Assembly (NCBI RefSeq): GCF_012952295.1
Contig: NZ_JABBCH010000005.1
Coordinates: 186,001-250,000, forward strand
Direction of reading: 5' to 3'
DNA length: 64,000 nt
From: Crystallibacter degradans
Lineage (GTDB): Bacteria > Actinomycetota > Actinomycetes > Actinomycetales > Micrococcaceae
In this document: piece after piece, positions 31,473 through 39,177 of the stretch
Position numbering within the stretch: position 1 is the first letter of the stretch
Layout: the number at the start of each line of letters is the position of its first letter
Notes under the pieces: model-generated
The model's input: only the letters and a program-made list of their open reading frames with translations
What the model was told of the DNA's origin: nothing
Database searches by the model: none
Program-made: the position numbers and the translations under genes

Positions 31473-32495
31473 ATGGCCAGCGAAGCAACGACGCTCACGG
31501 TTGAGGGACCCCACGGCGAGCGGGAAATGCGCATTTCCAGTCCCAGCAGGGTGCTGTGGCCCGACCTGGGCCTGACGAAGCTGGACCTCGCCCGCTACGT
31601 CGCCGACGTGGGCGATGCGTTCGTCGCCGCAAACGGTGATCGCCCGGTCTCCCTTCAGCGGTTTCCCGAGGGAATCGACGGCGAAATGTTCTTTTCGAAG
31701 AATCCGCCCAAGGGCGCGCCCGAATTCGTGCGGTCCGTAAAGGTGATCTACCCCAGCGCCAGATCGCACCCCCAGCTGGTCATCGATGAACCGGCCGCCG
31801 CCGTCTGGGCTGTGCAGATGAACACGATCGTCTTCCACCCCTGGCCCTCGCGCGCCGACAACACTGACAATCCCGACCAACTGCGCATTGACCTGGACCC
31901 GCAGCCCGGCACCGACTTTGACGACGCCGTTCCCGCCGCACTGGAGCTTCGATCGGTACTCGCCGAGGCCGGGCTGACCGCGTTCATCAAGACGTCGGGC
32001 AACCGCGGGCTGCACGTATTCGCACCGATCGAACCTACCCGCGAGTTCCTGGACGTACGCCACGCAGTAATCGCCGCAGCCCGCGAACTTGAACGCCGCA
32101 TGCCGGAGCAGATCACTACCAACTGGTGGAAGGAGGAACGGGGCCAGCGGGTGTTTGTGGACTTCAACCAGGCCAACCGGGACCGCACCATGGCCGGCGC
32201 CTACAGTCCCCGGGCCTTGGCCCATGCTCCCGTTTCCTGTCCGCTTGAGTGGGACGAGCTGGAAAAGGCTGATCCGAAGCAGTTCACTATCGCCACGGTG
32301 CCGGACCGGCTCAGGACCACCGGCGACCCGTGGGCGGACATGCATGCGAATCAGGGCACCATCGATGTGCTCCTGAAGTGGTGGGAGCGCGATCTGGCGG
32401 CAGGCCTCGGCGAGATGCCGTTCCCGCCCGACTACCCGAAGATGCCGGGCGAACCCCCGCGGGTGCAGCCAAGCCGGGCGAAGAAGAAGAGCTAG
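31473..32495 (+). CDS. Stand-alone LigD-type polymerase domain protein (shorter, PolD1-like)
   Basis: 340-residue polymerase domain. RIDLDPQPGTDF carries the catalytic Asp pair, KTSGNRGLHVF binds nucleotide, and WWKEERGQRVFVDFNQ supplies the third acidic residue. It is about 70 residues shorter than the copy at 19301-20539, lacking that copy's C-terminal extension. Family knowledge: such proteins fill gaps or extend ends, often preferring ribonucleotides, with or without Ku and a ligase. ATG at 31473 is chosen because TATGTT lies 6 bases before it (leaderless type). It converges on the SnoaL-like gene. Confidence 0.92.
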   Translation: MASEATTLTVEGPHGEREMRISSPSRVLWPDLGLTKLDLARYVADVGDAFVAANGDRPVSLQRFPEGIDGEMFFSKNPPKGAPEFVRSVKVIYPSARSHPQLVIDEPAAAVWAVQMNTIVFHPWPSRADNTDNPDQLRIDLDPQPGTDFDDAVPAALELRSVLAEAGLTAFIKTSGNRGLHVFAPIEPTREFLDVRHAVIAAARELERRMPEQITTNWWKEERGQRVFVDFNQANRDRTMAGAYSPRALAHAPVSCPLEWDELEKADPKQFTIATVPDRLRTTGDPWADMHANQGTIDVLLKWWERDLAAGLGEMPFPPDYPKMPGEPPRVQPSRAKKKS

Positions 32496-32534
32496 ACGCG
32501 TTCGGGATGGCTGCGACCGAGCTGGAGCAGTTGG

Positions 32535-32894
32535 CTATGAAGGATTGCTCTGGTCCATCCACCACTCGGTGAACTCCCGGGCCAGGCCCTCGGACGTCAG
32601 TTTGATCACCCACAGGTTGCTGTAGGTCGGCCCGTCCCGGTAAACCGTGGTGCCCTGGATGATCGACACGTCCGGGGTGGCGACCAGTTCGGACCATTCG
32701 AACGCCGTGCTTCCCGGAGCATCCCGCTTCTTCCGCCACCCGGCCACGATCTCCTCGTGTCCCCGCCACGGCACTACCCACGGATCGGTCCGGTATTCGG
32801 CGTCCTCGGTAAACAGCGCGCGGATATCGTCCGGCTCATTCGATTCCCACGCCCGCCGATAGTCCGTGATCCATGCCTCAAGATAGCCGCTCAT
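32535..32894 (-). CDS. SnoaL-like / NTF2-fold protein
   Basis: 119-residue small alpha+beta protein of the NTF2/SnoaL class: an N-terminal helix (YLEAWITDYRRAWES), DIRALFTEDAEYR, WRGHEEIVAGWR and a final REFTEWWMD strand are the family pattern. Function could be a polyketide-type cyclase, a dehydratase or ligand binding; no specific substrate is indicated. The start is uncertain: ATG at 32894 gives the expected domain, while an in-frame ATG at 32996 would add a basic 34-residue tail. The PHO-box units at 33020-33063 lie upstream of it as well as of the phosphate carrier. Confidence 0.75.
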   Translation of the reverse strand: MSGYLEAWITDYRRAWESNEPDDIRALFTEDAEYRTDPWVVPWRGHEEIVAGWRKKRDAPGSTAFEWSELVATPDVSIIQGTTVYRDGPTYSNLWVIKLTSEGLAREFTEWWMDQSNPS

Positions 32895-33019
32895 GGACCA
32901 GTTGTACTGCCCGCGGGTTCGCGCCACAAGCCCAAGGATCCGCCGCTTCACCGACCTATGGCGGCCGGATGGGGTTTGTCGCTGTTCCTGCGGCATCTAC
33001 AATCGGTAAGCGCCGCACC

Positions 33020-33063
33020 CGCAGTTGAACCAATCATGACCCACGGGTGAACGGCAGCTGAAC
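33020..33063 (-). promoter_or_regulatory. PHO-box-like array, four 11-bp direct repeats
   Basis: Read on the minus strand from 33063 there are four contiguous 11-base units beginning GTTCA, GTTCA, GGTCA and GTTCA. This matches the G(G/T)TCA-core, 11-bp direct-repeat PHO box bound by PhoP in Streptomyces. It ends 27 bases before the PiT gene start and would overlap a -35 placed 17 bases before CAGATT (33076-33081). Control of the phosphate carrier, the divergent SnoaL-like gene, or both by a PhoP/RegX3-type regulator is inferred. Confidence 0.7.
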
Positions 33064-33090
33064 TTTCCCGCTGACCAGATTGGGCACCAG

Positions 33091-34281
33091 GTGGATCTCA
33101 CCTTAATGGTCGTGCTTGTCATAGCACTGGCCTTGTTCTTCGACTTTACGAACGGCTTCCACGACACGGCGAATGCGATGGCAACCCCCATCGCCACCGG
33201 TGCCATCAAGCCCAAGGCCGCGGTCCTGTTGGCGGCCATCCTGAACCTGGTGGGCGCCTTCCTGTCCACCGAAGTGGCCCAGACCATCTCCGGCGGGTTG
33301 ATCAGGGAAGGCGAGGGCGGAATCCAGATCAGCCCCGTCATGATCTTTGCCGGCCTGATCGGGGCCATCGTGTGGAACATGATCACCTGGCTGCTGGGGC
33401 TGCCATCGAGCTCCTCGCACGCCTTGTTCGGCGGCCTGATTGGCGCCGCCATCGTCGGTGCCGGATTCGCCGCGGTGGACTACGGCGTCGTCGTCTCCAA
33501 GCTCCTGCTGCCGGCCGTGCTGGCGCCTCTGATCGCCGGCACCGTGGCCTACTTGGGTACCAAGCTGGCGTACGCCATAACCCGGCGGCAGGGAAATTCA
33601 GCTGCACCCAAACGCGGCGGCTTCCGCTATGGGCAGATCTTCTCCTCGTCGCTAGTGGCACTGGCCCACGGTACCAACGATGCCCAGAAGACCATGGGCG
33701 TCATCACCCTGGTACTGATCGCCGGCGGCTTCCAGTCGGCTGGCAGCGGCCCGGCTTTCTGGGTGATCGCCGCCTGCGGTCTGGCCATCGCCCTGGGCAC
33801 CTACTCCGGTGGCTGGCGGATCATCCGGACCATGGGCTCGGGGCTGACCGAGGTGAAGCCGGCGCAGGGTTTCGCCGCCGAGACATCCACGGCGTCGGCC
33901 ATCCTGGCGTCGTCGCACTTGGGTTTTGCGCTCTCCACCACACAGGTCGCCTCCGGCTCCGTGATCGGCTCCGGGCTGGGCCGCAAAGGGGCCAAGGTCC
34001 GCTGGAACACCGCGGGCCGGATCGGTATCGGCTGGCTGCTGACCCTGCCTGCCGCCGGCGGCGTCGGTGCACTTGCGGCCTGGGTGGCCCACCTCGGCGT
34101 GGCGGGCATCATCATCGACGCGGTCGCGGGAATCCTGATCATCCTCGCGATGTACATGGTTTCCCGACGGTCCAAGGTCGGCCATGACAACGCCATCAGC
34201 GACGTCGACCAGGCGGGCGAGGTAGTCAAGATCAAGCGCAAACGCAAGAAAAAGAAAGACCGGCTGGAGGCAGGACTATGA
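33091..34281 (+). CDS. pit: Inorganic phosphate transporter, PiT family
   Basis: 396-residue membrane carrier for (metal-)phosphate/proton symport. The two inverted signature repeats are present: FDFTNGFHDTANAMA near residues 15-29 and ALAHGTNDAQKTMGVI in the second half, as are the GLPSSSSHALFGGLIGA and SSHLGFALSTTQV segments. About ten hydrophobic spans are separated by short loops, with a basic C-terminal tail. The GTG at 33091 gives the usual N-terminus but has no clear ribosome site. It overlaps the next small gene by 4 bases (ATGA). The PHO-box array just upstream suggests phosphate control. Confidence 0.94.
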   Translation: MDLTLMVVLVIALALFFDFTNGFHDTANAMATPIATGAIKPKAAVLLAAILNLVGAFLSTEVAQTISGGLIREGEGGIQISPVMIFAGLIGAIVWNMITWLLGLPSSSSHALFGGLIGAAIVGAGFAAVDYGVVVSKLLLPAVLAPLIAGTVAYLGTKLAYAITRRQGNSAAPKRGGFRYGQIFSSSLVALAHGTNDAQKTMGVITLVLIAGGFQSAGSGPAFWVIAACGLAIALGTYSGGWRIIRTMGSGLTEVKPAQGFAAETSTASAILASSHLGFALSTTQVASGSVIGSGLGRKGAKVRWNTAGRIGIGWLLTLPAAGGVGALAAWVAHLGVAGIIIDAVAGILIILAMYMVSRRSKVGHDNAISDVDQAGEVVKIKRKRKKKKDRLEAGL

Positions 34282-34502
34282 GTATCGACTGGTTTGCTTT
34301 TGTGATTGTCGCTGTCGCCACATTAGTGGCTTCCATGGTCGTGGTCGGGTTCTACGGGCTGGGCGTGCGCCTGCTGGCGGTAGCCACGGACGCCGGTCCA
34401 ACCCGGCAATCGGCGGTTCGGCTGTGCGCCTATGCCTGCTTTGCGGTGTGCGTTGCCGCAGTGCTGTACGGCATCTATTTGATTGTGCCTGCTCTTCACT
34501 AA
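34278..34502 (+). CDS. Small two-helix membrane protein coupled to PiT
   Basis: 74 residues with two hydrophobic segments (about residues 5-33 and 47-71) joined by a short polar loop (VATDAGPTRQSA). Its ATG overlaps the pit stop codon, and GGAGG lies 8-12 bases upstream, so synthesis is coupled to the carrier. No known domain is recognised. A regulatory or assembly role with PiT is inferred only from this tight pairing. Confidence 0.8.
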   Translation: MSIDWFAFVIVAVATLVASMVVVGFYGLGVRLLAVATDAGPTRQSAVRLCAYACFAVCVAAVLYGIYLIVPALH

Positions 34503-34524
34503 CGAACCGGGCTAGCATGGGCCC

Positions 34525-35097
34525 ATGGCACGCACGCTCTACTACGTTGCAAGCTCGCTGGACGGGTACATCGCGGACGAAAACGACAAGCTGGACTGGT
34601 TGTTCCGGTTTAACGACGCCGAAGGCGTGGCGGACAGCTACAAGTCCTTCATCGCGGGGATCGGCGCCATTGTCATGGGCTCCCAGACGTACAAGTTCAT
34701 TCTGGACCAGGGCGGCGCAGATGCCTGGGAGTACGGACAGATGCCTACCTGGGTCTTCACGCACCACGAGCTGCCGGGCATTACCGGCGCGGACATCACC
34801 TTTGTCCGCGGGGATATCTCGCTGTTCCACGCGAACATTGTGGCGGACGCCGGCGACAAGGACGTCTGGATAGTCGGCGGCGGTTCCTTGGCCGCGCAGT
34901 ACCTGGACGCCGGGTTGCTGGACGAGTTGATTGTCACATACGTCCCGGTCGCGATCGGCCGGGGCAAGAGCCTGCTGCCCGTGGGTACGGCGACGGAACC
35001 TGCCCAGCTGCTTGGCTCGCGGACCCTTGGCGCCGGCATGATGGAACTAAGCTACCGCTTCGCCGCCGGCGGTCCCGCAACCGAAACGGGCCGGTAG
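34525..35097 (+). CDS. Dihydrofolate-reductase-family protein (RibD C-terminal type)
   Basis: 190-residue NADPH-reductase-fold protein: YYVASSLDGYIADEN at the N-terminus, AIVMGSQTYKFIL, WVFTHHELPG, and DVWIVGGGSLAAQYLDAGLLDEL with its glycine-rich cofactor loop. It belongs to the RibD-C/YwjB-like group whose substrates are mostly unknown; true folate reduction is not implied. TAGCAT ends 6 bases before the ATG, so it is probably leaderless and independent of the upstream pit operon, only 22 bases away. Confidence 0.88.
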   Translation: MARTLYYVASSLDGYIADENDKLDWLFRFNDAEGVADSYKSFIAGIGAIVMGSQTYKFILDQGGADAWEYGQMPTWVFTHHELPGITGADITFVRGDISLFHANIVADAGDKDVWIVGGGSLAAQYLDAGLLDELIVTYVPVAIGRGKSLLPVGTATEPAQLLGSRTLGAGMMELSYRFAAGGPATETGR

Positions 35098-35122
35098 GCC
35101 AGGATTTACTCGTAATCCCTGC

Positions 35123-35605
35123 TTACGCGTTGGCCCTGATCATGTTGGTGATGCGGGCGGTGGAAAGCCGGCGCCCCTGGTCATCGGTCATGACCACTTC
35201 GTGGACCGTCAGGGTCCGGCCCAAGTGGATGGCGGTGGCCGTGCCGGTCACCAGCCCCGCGGCCGCGGCACGGTGATGGGTAGCACTGACTTCGATGCCC
35301 AGCGCGTGCCGGTCAGGTCCGGCATGGATGGCAGCGGCGAAGGATCCCAAGGTTTCGGCCAGCACCGTGTGCGCACCCCCGTGCAGGATCCCGGCCACCT
35401 GCGTATTGCCCTCGACCGGCATGGTGGCAACCATCCGCTCGGCACTCATGTGCGAAAAAACGATCCCCATTTTCACCACTAAGGCGCCCACGCCCATATG
35501 CCGCAGCCACGGACGCAGTTCCACCGGCACCCCTGCGGAAACAAGCTCTTCAGTCAAATCCGGTGCTGCCGCCGGAACCGCTTCCGGTGTGAAATTGTCG
35601 CTCAT
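35123..35605 (-). CDS. Hotdog-fold thioesterase (PaaI type)
   Basis: 160-residue hotdog protein: HMGVGALVVKMGIVF, then GNTQVAGILHGGAHTVLAETLGS, whose HGG-x-T-x-AE pattern is the PaaI/YdiI thioesterase signature (hydrolysis of acyl-CoA). The ATG at 35605 is chosen over in-frame upstream codons because those lie inside polA on the other strand. Its start is only 19 bases from the polA start, divergent, so the two share one very compact promoter region. The N-terminal 30 residues are Ala/Pro-rich. The acyl substrate is unknown. Confidence 0.88.
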   Translation of the reverse strand: MSDNFTPEAVPAAAPDLTEELVSAGVPVELRPWLRHMGVGALVVKMGIVFSHMSAERMVATMPVEGNTQVAGILHGGAHTVLAETLGSFAAAIHAGPDRHALGIEVSATHHRAAAAGLVTGTATAIHLGRTLTVHEVVMTDDQGRRLSTARITNMIRANA

Positions 35606-35624
35606 GGGAACTAGGCTGGCACCT

Positions 35625-38375
35625 GTGAGTGAAACTAACAAACCGGTGTCCCCAGCCGGCGATACGCTGACGGCCACGGCCGCAGCCCCTGAAGAAAATT
35701 CCATCCAGGAACGAAAGCGCCTGCTGGTCATCGATGGCCATTCCATGGCATTCCGGGCGTTCTACGCCCTCCCGGCGGACAAGTTCTCCACGGATACCGG
35801 GCAGCACACCAACGCTGTCTACGGTTTCACTTCCATGCTGCTGGTCATGATCCGCGAGCACAAGCCGACGCACGTGGCGGTGGCGTTCGACCTTGACACT
35901 CCCACATTCCGCGACCAGGAATACAGCGAATACAAGGGCGGCCGGAGCAAGACCCCGCAGGAATTCCATGGCCAGGTGGACCTGATCATCAAGCTCATGG
36001 AGGCCATGCGGATCCCCACCATCTCCATGGACGGGTTCGAGGCCGATGACATCATCGCCACCCTTGCCACCCAGGGCGAAGCGGCCGGCTGGGATGTGCT
36101 GGTGGTCTCGGGCGACCGGGATGCGTTCCAGCTCATCACGGACAGCGTGACGGTGCTCTACCCGAAGAAGGGCATCAGCGACATCCCGCCCATGGACGCC
36201 GCGGCTGTGGAGGCGAAGTACTTCGTGTCCCCGGCCCGCTACTCGGATCTGGCGGCGCTCGTCGGCGAGACCGCGGACAATCTCCCCGGCGTGCCGGGCG
36301 TGGGGCCGAAGACGGCCGCCAAGTGGATCAACCAGTATGGCGGTCTGGACGGCATACTGGAGAACCTGGATTCCATCGGCGGCAAGGTCGGTGACGCCCT
36401 CCGGGCGAATGTCGAGGACGTCAAGCGCAACCGCCGGCTCAATCATCTGCTCAGGGACATGGACCTGCCGGTCAACCTGGAAACCATGCTCCTGCAGCAG
36501 CCGGACCGTGACGCCATCGAGGAACTCTTCGATGCCCTCCAGTTCAACACTTTGCGCAAGCGGCTGATCGACACCTTTGGCGGCGAAGAGCAGGTCGAGG
36601 ACACCGAGGTCCACGCACCGCAGCACGTGGTTCTGACGAACGAGAAGGAACTGGACGACTGGCTCGACAGCACCAACCAGCTCCCGGTCGCCGTGCAACT
36701 GGTCAGCGAGCAATCCACAGCAGGGGACGACGCCGTGGGGCTGGCCTTGGTGAGCCCCACGGCCGCCGCTTACGTTGCCTTTGAAGGCCTCGACGCCGAC
36801 GCCGAGCGCCGGCTTGCGGAGTGGTTGGAGGATCTGGATGCACCCAAGGTCATCCACGATTTCAAGTCGGCCTACAAGCTGCTCGCCGTCCGAGGCCTCG
36901 AGCTGGCGGGCGTCGTTGATGACACGGCGATCTCCGCGTACCTGATCCAGCCGGACCGCCGCAACTACGATCTGGCCGAGCTGGCACAGTACCACTTGAA
37001 ACTCTCGGTAGCATCGGCGGCATCGCCCGGCGGCGGTCAGCTGGAGCTGAGCCTGGGCGAAGACGATGTGGCGGCTCCCGCCGTCGCAAAAGCCTTTGCC
37101 TCGCTGGAACTGAGCGAGCACTTCGCCGGCCAGCTCATCGAGCGGGGCGCGAACCAGCTGCTGGCGGGGCTGGATCTGCCGCTGTCGCTGGTGCTGGCCC
37201 GGATGGAGCTGGACGGCATTGCTGTTGCCGTGGACAAGCTGGACGGCCTGATGGACGGCTTCAACTCCACTATCAATGCCGCAAGCTCGGAAGCCTTCCG
37301 GATCATCGGAAAGGAGATCAATCTGGGTTCGCCGAAACAGCTCCAGACGGTCCTGTTCGACGAGCTGGAACTGCCCAAGACCAAGAAGATCAAGACCGGC
37401 TACTCCACTGATGCGGACGCCCTGAATGATCTGATCACCAAAACGCAGCATCCGTTCCTGGTGCAGCTGCTGGCTTACCGGGATGCCACCAAACTCAAAC
37501 AGACGGTGGAAGGGCTGAAAAAGTCAGTAGCCGAGGACGGCCGCATCCACACCACGTACGCGCAAACAGTGGCTGCGACCGGGCGCCTGTCATCGAACAA
37601 CCCGAACCTGCAGAACATCCCCGTCCGTTCCGAAGAGGGCCGCCGCATCCGCGAAGTCTTCATCGTGGGGGAAGGTTATGAAACGCTGCTCACCGCGGAC
37701 TACTCGCAGATCGAAATGCGCATCATGGCGCACCTGTCCGGTGACGAGGGACTGATCCAGGCCTTCCGCCAGGGCGAGGACCTGCACAGGTTCGTCGGCG
37801 CCCATATCTTCGGAGTGGCCCCGGAAGAGGTCACCAGCGAGATGCGCGCCAAGGTCAAGGCCATGTCCTACGGCCTGGTGTACGGCCTGAGTTCCTTCGG
37901 GCTGTCCAAACAGCTGAAGATTTCGGTTGATGAAGCCCGGACCTTGATGAAGGACTACTTCGCGCGGTTCGGGGCCGTACGGGACTACCTGCGCGGCATT
38001 GTCGAGCAGGCACGCAAGGACGGTTTCACTTCCACGATTGAGGGCCGCCGCCGCTACCTGCCGGACCTGAACAGCGGTAACCGCCAGCTGCGCGAGATGT
38101 CGGAGCGGGCTGCCCTGAACGCACCCATCCAAGGTTCGGCAGCGGACATCATCAAGAAGGCAATGCTCGGTGTTGAGGCCGGGCTCAGGCGCCAGAAGCT
38201 GTCCTCAAGGATGCTGCTGCAGGTGCATGACGAACTGGTACTCGAGGTCGCCTCGGGGGAGCGCGAGACGGTGGAGAAGCTGGTGCGGGAGCAAATGGCG
38301 GCGGCAGCCGAGCTGACTGTTCCGCTGGATGTGTCGGTCGGGATCGGCAGCAACTGGAACGAAGCCGGCCACTGA
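35625..38375 (+). CDS. polA: DNA polymerase I
   Basis: Repair and Okazaki-fragment polymerase, 916 residues. The N-terminal 5' nuclease has IDGHSMAFRAFYALP, FDLDTPTFR and VVSGDRDAFQLI. In the middle domain the DxE of proofreading polymerases is replaced by VQLVSEQS, so 3'-5' exonuclease activity is probably lost, as in mycobacterial PolA. The polymerase domain has motif A (TADYSQIEMRI), motif B and motif C (QVHDELVLEV). GTG at 35625 is chosen because TAGGCT (35612-35617) lies 7 bases before it, a leaderless-type start; longer in-frame readings run into the thioesterase gene. Confidence 0.96.
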   Translation: MSETNKPVSPAGDTLTATAAAPEENSIQERKRLLVIDGHSMAFRAFYALPADKFSTDTGQHTNAVYGFTSMLLVMIREHKPTHVAVAFDLDTPTFRDQEYSEYKGGRSKTPQEFHGQVDLIIKLMEAMRIPTISMDGFEADDIIATLATQGEAAGWDVLVVSGDRDAFQLITDSVTVLYPKKGISDIPPMDAAAVEAKYFVSPARYSDLAALVGETADNLPGVPGVGPKTAAKWINQYGGLDGILENLDSIGGKVGDALRANVEDVKRNRRLNHLLRDMDLPVNLETMLLQQPDRDAIEELFDALQFNTLRKRLIDTFGGEEQVEDTEVHAPQHVVLTNEKELDDWLDSTNQLPVAVQLVSEQSTAGDDAVGLALVSPTAAAYVAFEGLDADAERRLAEWLEDLDAPKVIHDFKSAYKLLAVRGLELAGVVDDTAISAYLIQPDRRNYDLAELAQYHLKLSVASAASPGGGQLELSLGEDDVAAPAVAKAFASLELSEHFAGQLIERGANQLLAGLDLPLSLVLARMELDGIAVAVDKLDGLMDGFNSTINAASSEAFRIIGKEINLGSPKQLQTVLFDELELPKTKKIKTGYSTDADALNDLITKTQHPFLVQLLAYRDATKLKQTVEGLKKSVAEDGRIHTTYAQTVAATGRLSSNNPNLQNIPVRSEEGRRIREVFIVGEGYETLLTADYSQIEMRIMAHLSGDEGLIQAFRQGEDLHRFVGAHIFGVAPEEVTSEMRAKVKAMSYGLVYGLSSFGLSKQLKISVDEARTLMKDYFARFGAVRDYLRGIVEQARKDGFTSTIEGRRRYLPDLNSGNRQLREMSERAALNAPIQGSAADIIKKAMLGVEAGLRRQKLSSRMLLQVHDELVLEVASGERETVEKLVREQMAAAAELTVPLDVSVGIGSNWNEAGH

Positions 38376-38383
38376 TCCGGATG

Positions 38384-38422
38384 GCTGAAGCCGGTCCGTG
38401 GGCCGGCTTCAGCGGTATTTTT
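38384..38422 (+). terminator. Intrinsic terminator of polA
   Basis: GCTGAAGCCGG (38384-38394) pairs with CCGGCTTCAGC (38403-38413) around an 8-base loop, followed by GGTATTTTTG. It lies 8 bases after the polA stop. Confidence 0.85.
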
Positions 38423-38485
38423 GTCTCATTTACTGCCGGTAGGGTTTCCTTGATCGTTTAAGCCGGCTCTGCCAGGAGAGTTCAA

Positions 38486-39166
38486 TTGTTTTTCGGCCAA
38501 CAGCCACCTGCCCGCGCGGCCGTCCGCTTCCTTCTGCTGGTTACAGCCCTCATCATGGCGCTGTTCGTAGCCGTGTTCGCCCTGCACTACGTCACCCCGG
38601 TGGACGAAGCGAAGGAATTCGTGGACATCGGGGCCGAGGCCAATCTGCCCACCTGGTGGAACTCGGCGCTGCTGTTCCTGGTGGCCGCACTGGCCGCAAC
38701 ATCCGCGCTGACTGCCCATGGCAGGACACGCTTCTCCTGGACAGTGATTGCGGCGGCGGCCGCGTACCTGAGCCTCGACGAGGCAGCCCGGCTGCACGAA
38801 CGGCTCGCCCGGCCGCTCCTGGCCGCAGGATTGGACACCCCGACCTACCCCTGGCTCGCGCTGGGTGCGGCCGTCGGGATTGCCGGTGCCACGGTGCTGT
38901 TCTTCGCCGGGCGGTCGCTGCCCCGGGAAACGGGACGACGCCTCGCCCTGGGGCTGGGCAGCTACGGTGCAGGCGCGCTGGGTGTCGAAGGGTTCAACGG
39001 CTGGATACGTCAGAATGGCCCCGATTACGTCTTCTCCGCGGGGTTGATCCTGGAGGAAGGCCTGGAAATGTTCGGCTGTATCATCGCTGTCGGCGCCATC
39101 GCTGATTACCTCGCGAGCCGGTTGCAACGGTCCCAGGATCTAGTGGAAGCGGAAAATGCCCACTAG
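38486..39166 (+). CDS. Hypothetical multi-pass membrane protein
   Basis: 226 residues with about six hydrophobic segments: near 13-35, 59-80, 84-100, 115-135, 143-158 and 178-205. Polar motifs between them include VTPVDEAKEFVDIGAEANLPTWW-like residues (Asp/Glu then Trp-Trp), SLDEAARLHERLARP and EEGLEMFG. The conserved-looking acidic/His cluster DEAARLHE could be functional, but I do not recognise the family. The TTG start at 38486 is supported by AGGAGAG 5 bases upstream. It is followed by the Eis-like gene after 11 bases. Confidence 0.75.
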   Translation: MFFGQQPPARAAVRFLLLVTALIMALFVAVFALHYVTPVDEAKEFVDIGAEANLPTWWNSALLFLVAALAATSALTAHGRTRFSWTVIAAAAAYLSLDEAARLHERLARPLLAAGLDTPTYPWLALGAAVGIAGATVLFFAGRSLPRETGRRLALGLGSYGAGALGVEGFNGWIRQNGPDYVFSAGLILEEGLEMFGCIIAVGAIADYLASRLQRSQDLVEAENAH

Positions 39167-39177
39167 GCTCGTAAACC

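Noticed and set aside
35606-35746. N-terminal extension of the thioesterase up to 35746
   Set aside because: It would overlap polA coding sequence, and the hotdog domain is complete from 35605.
35550-37451. 633-codon open frame on the minus strand
   Set aside because: Antisense to polA, with His/Arg/Gly-rich composition typical of a GC-rich shadow frame.
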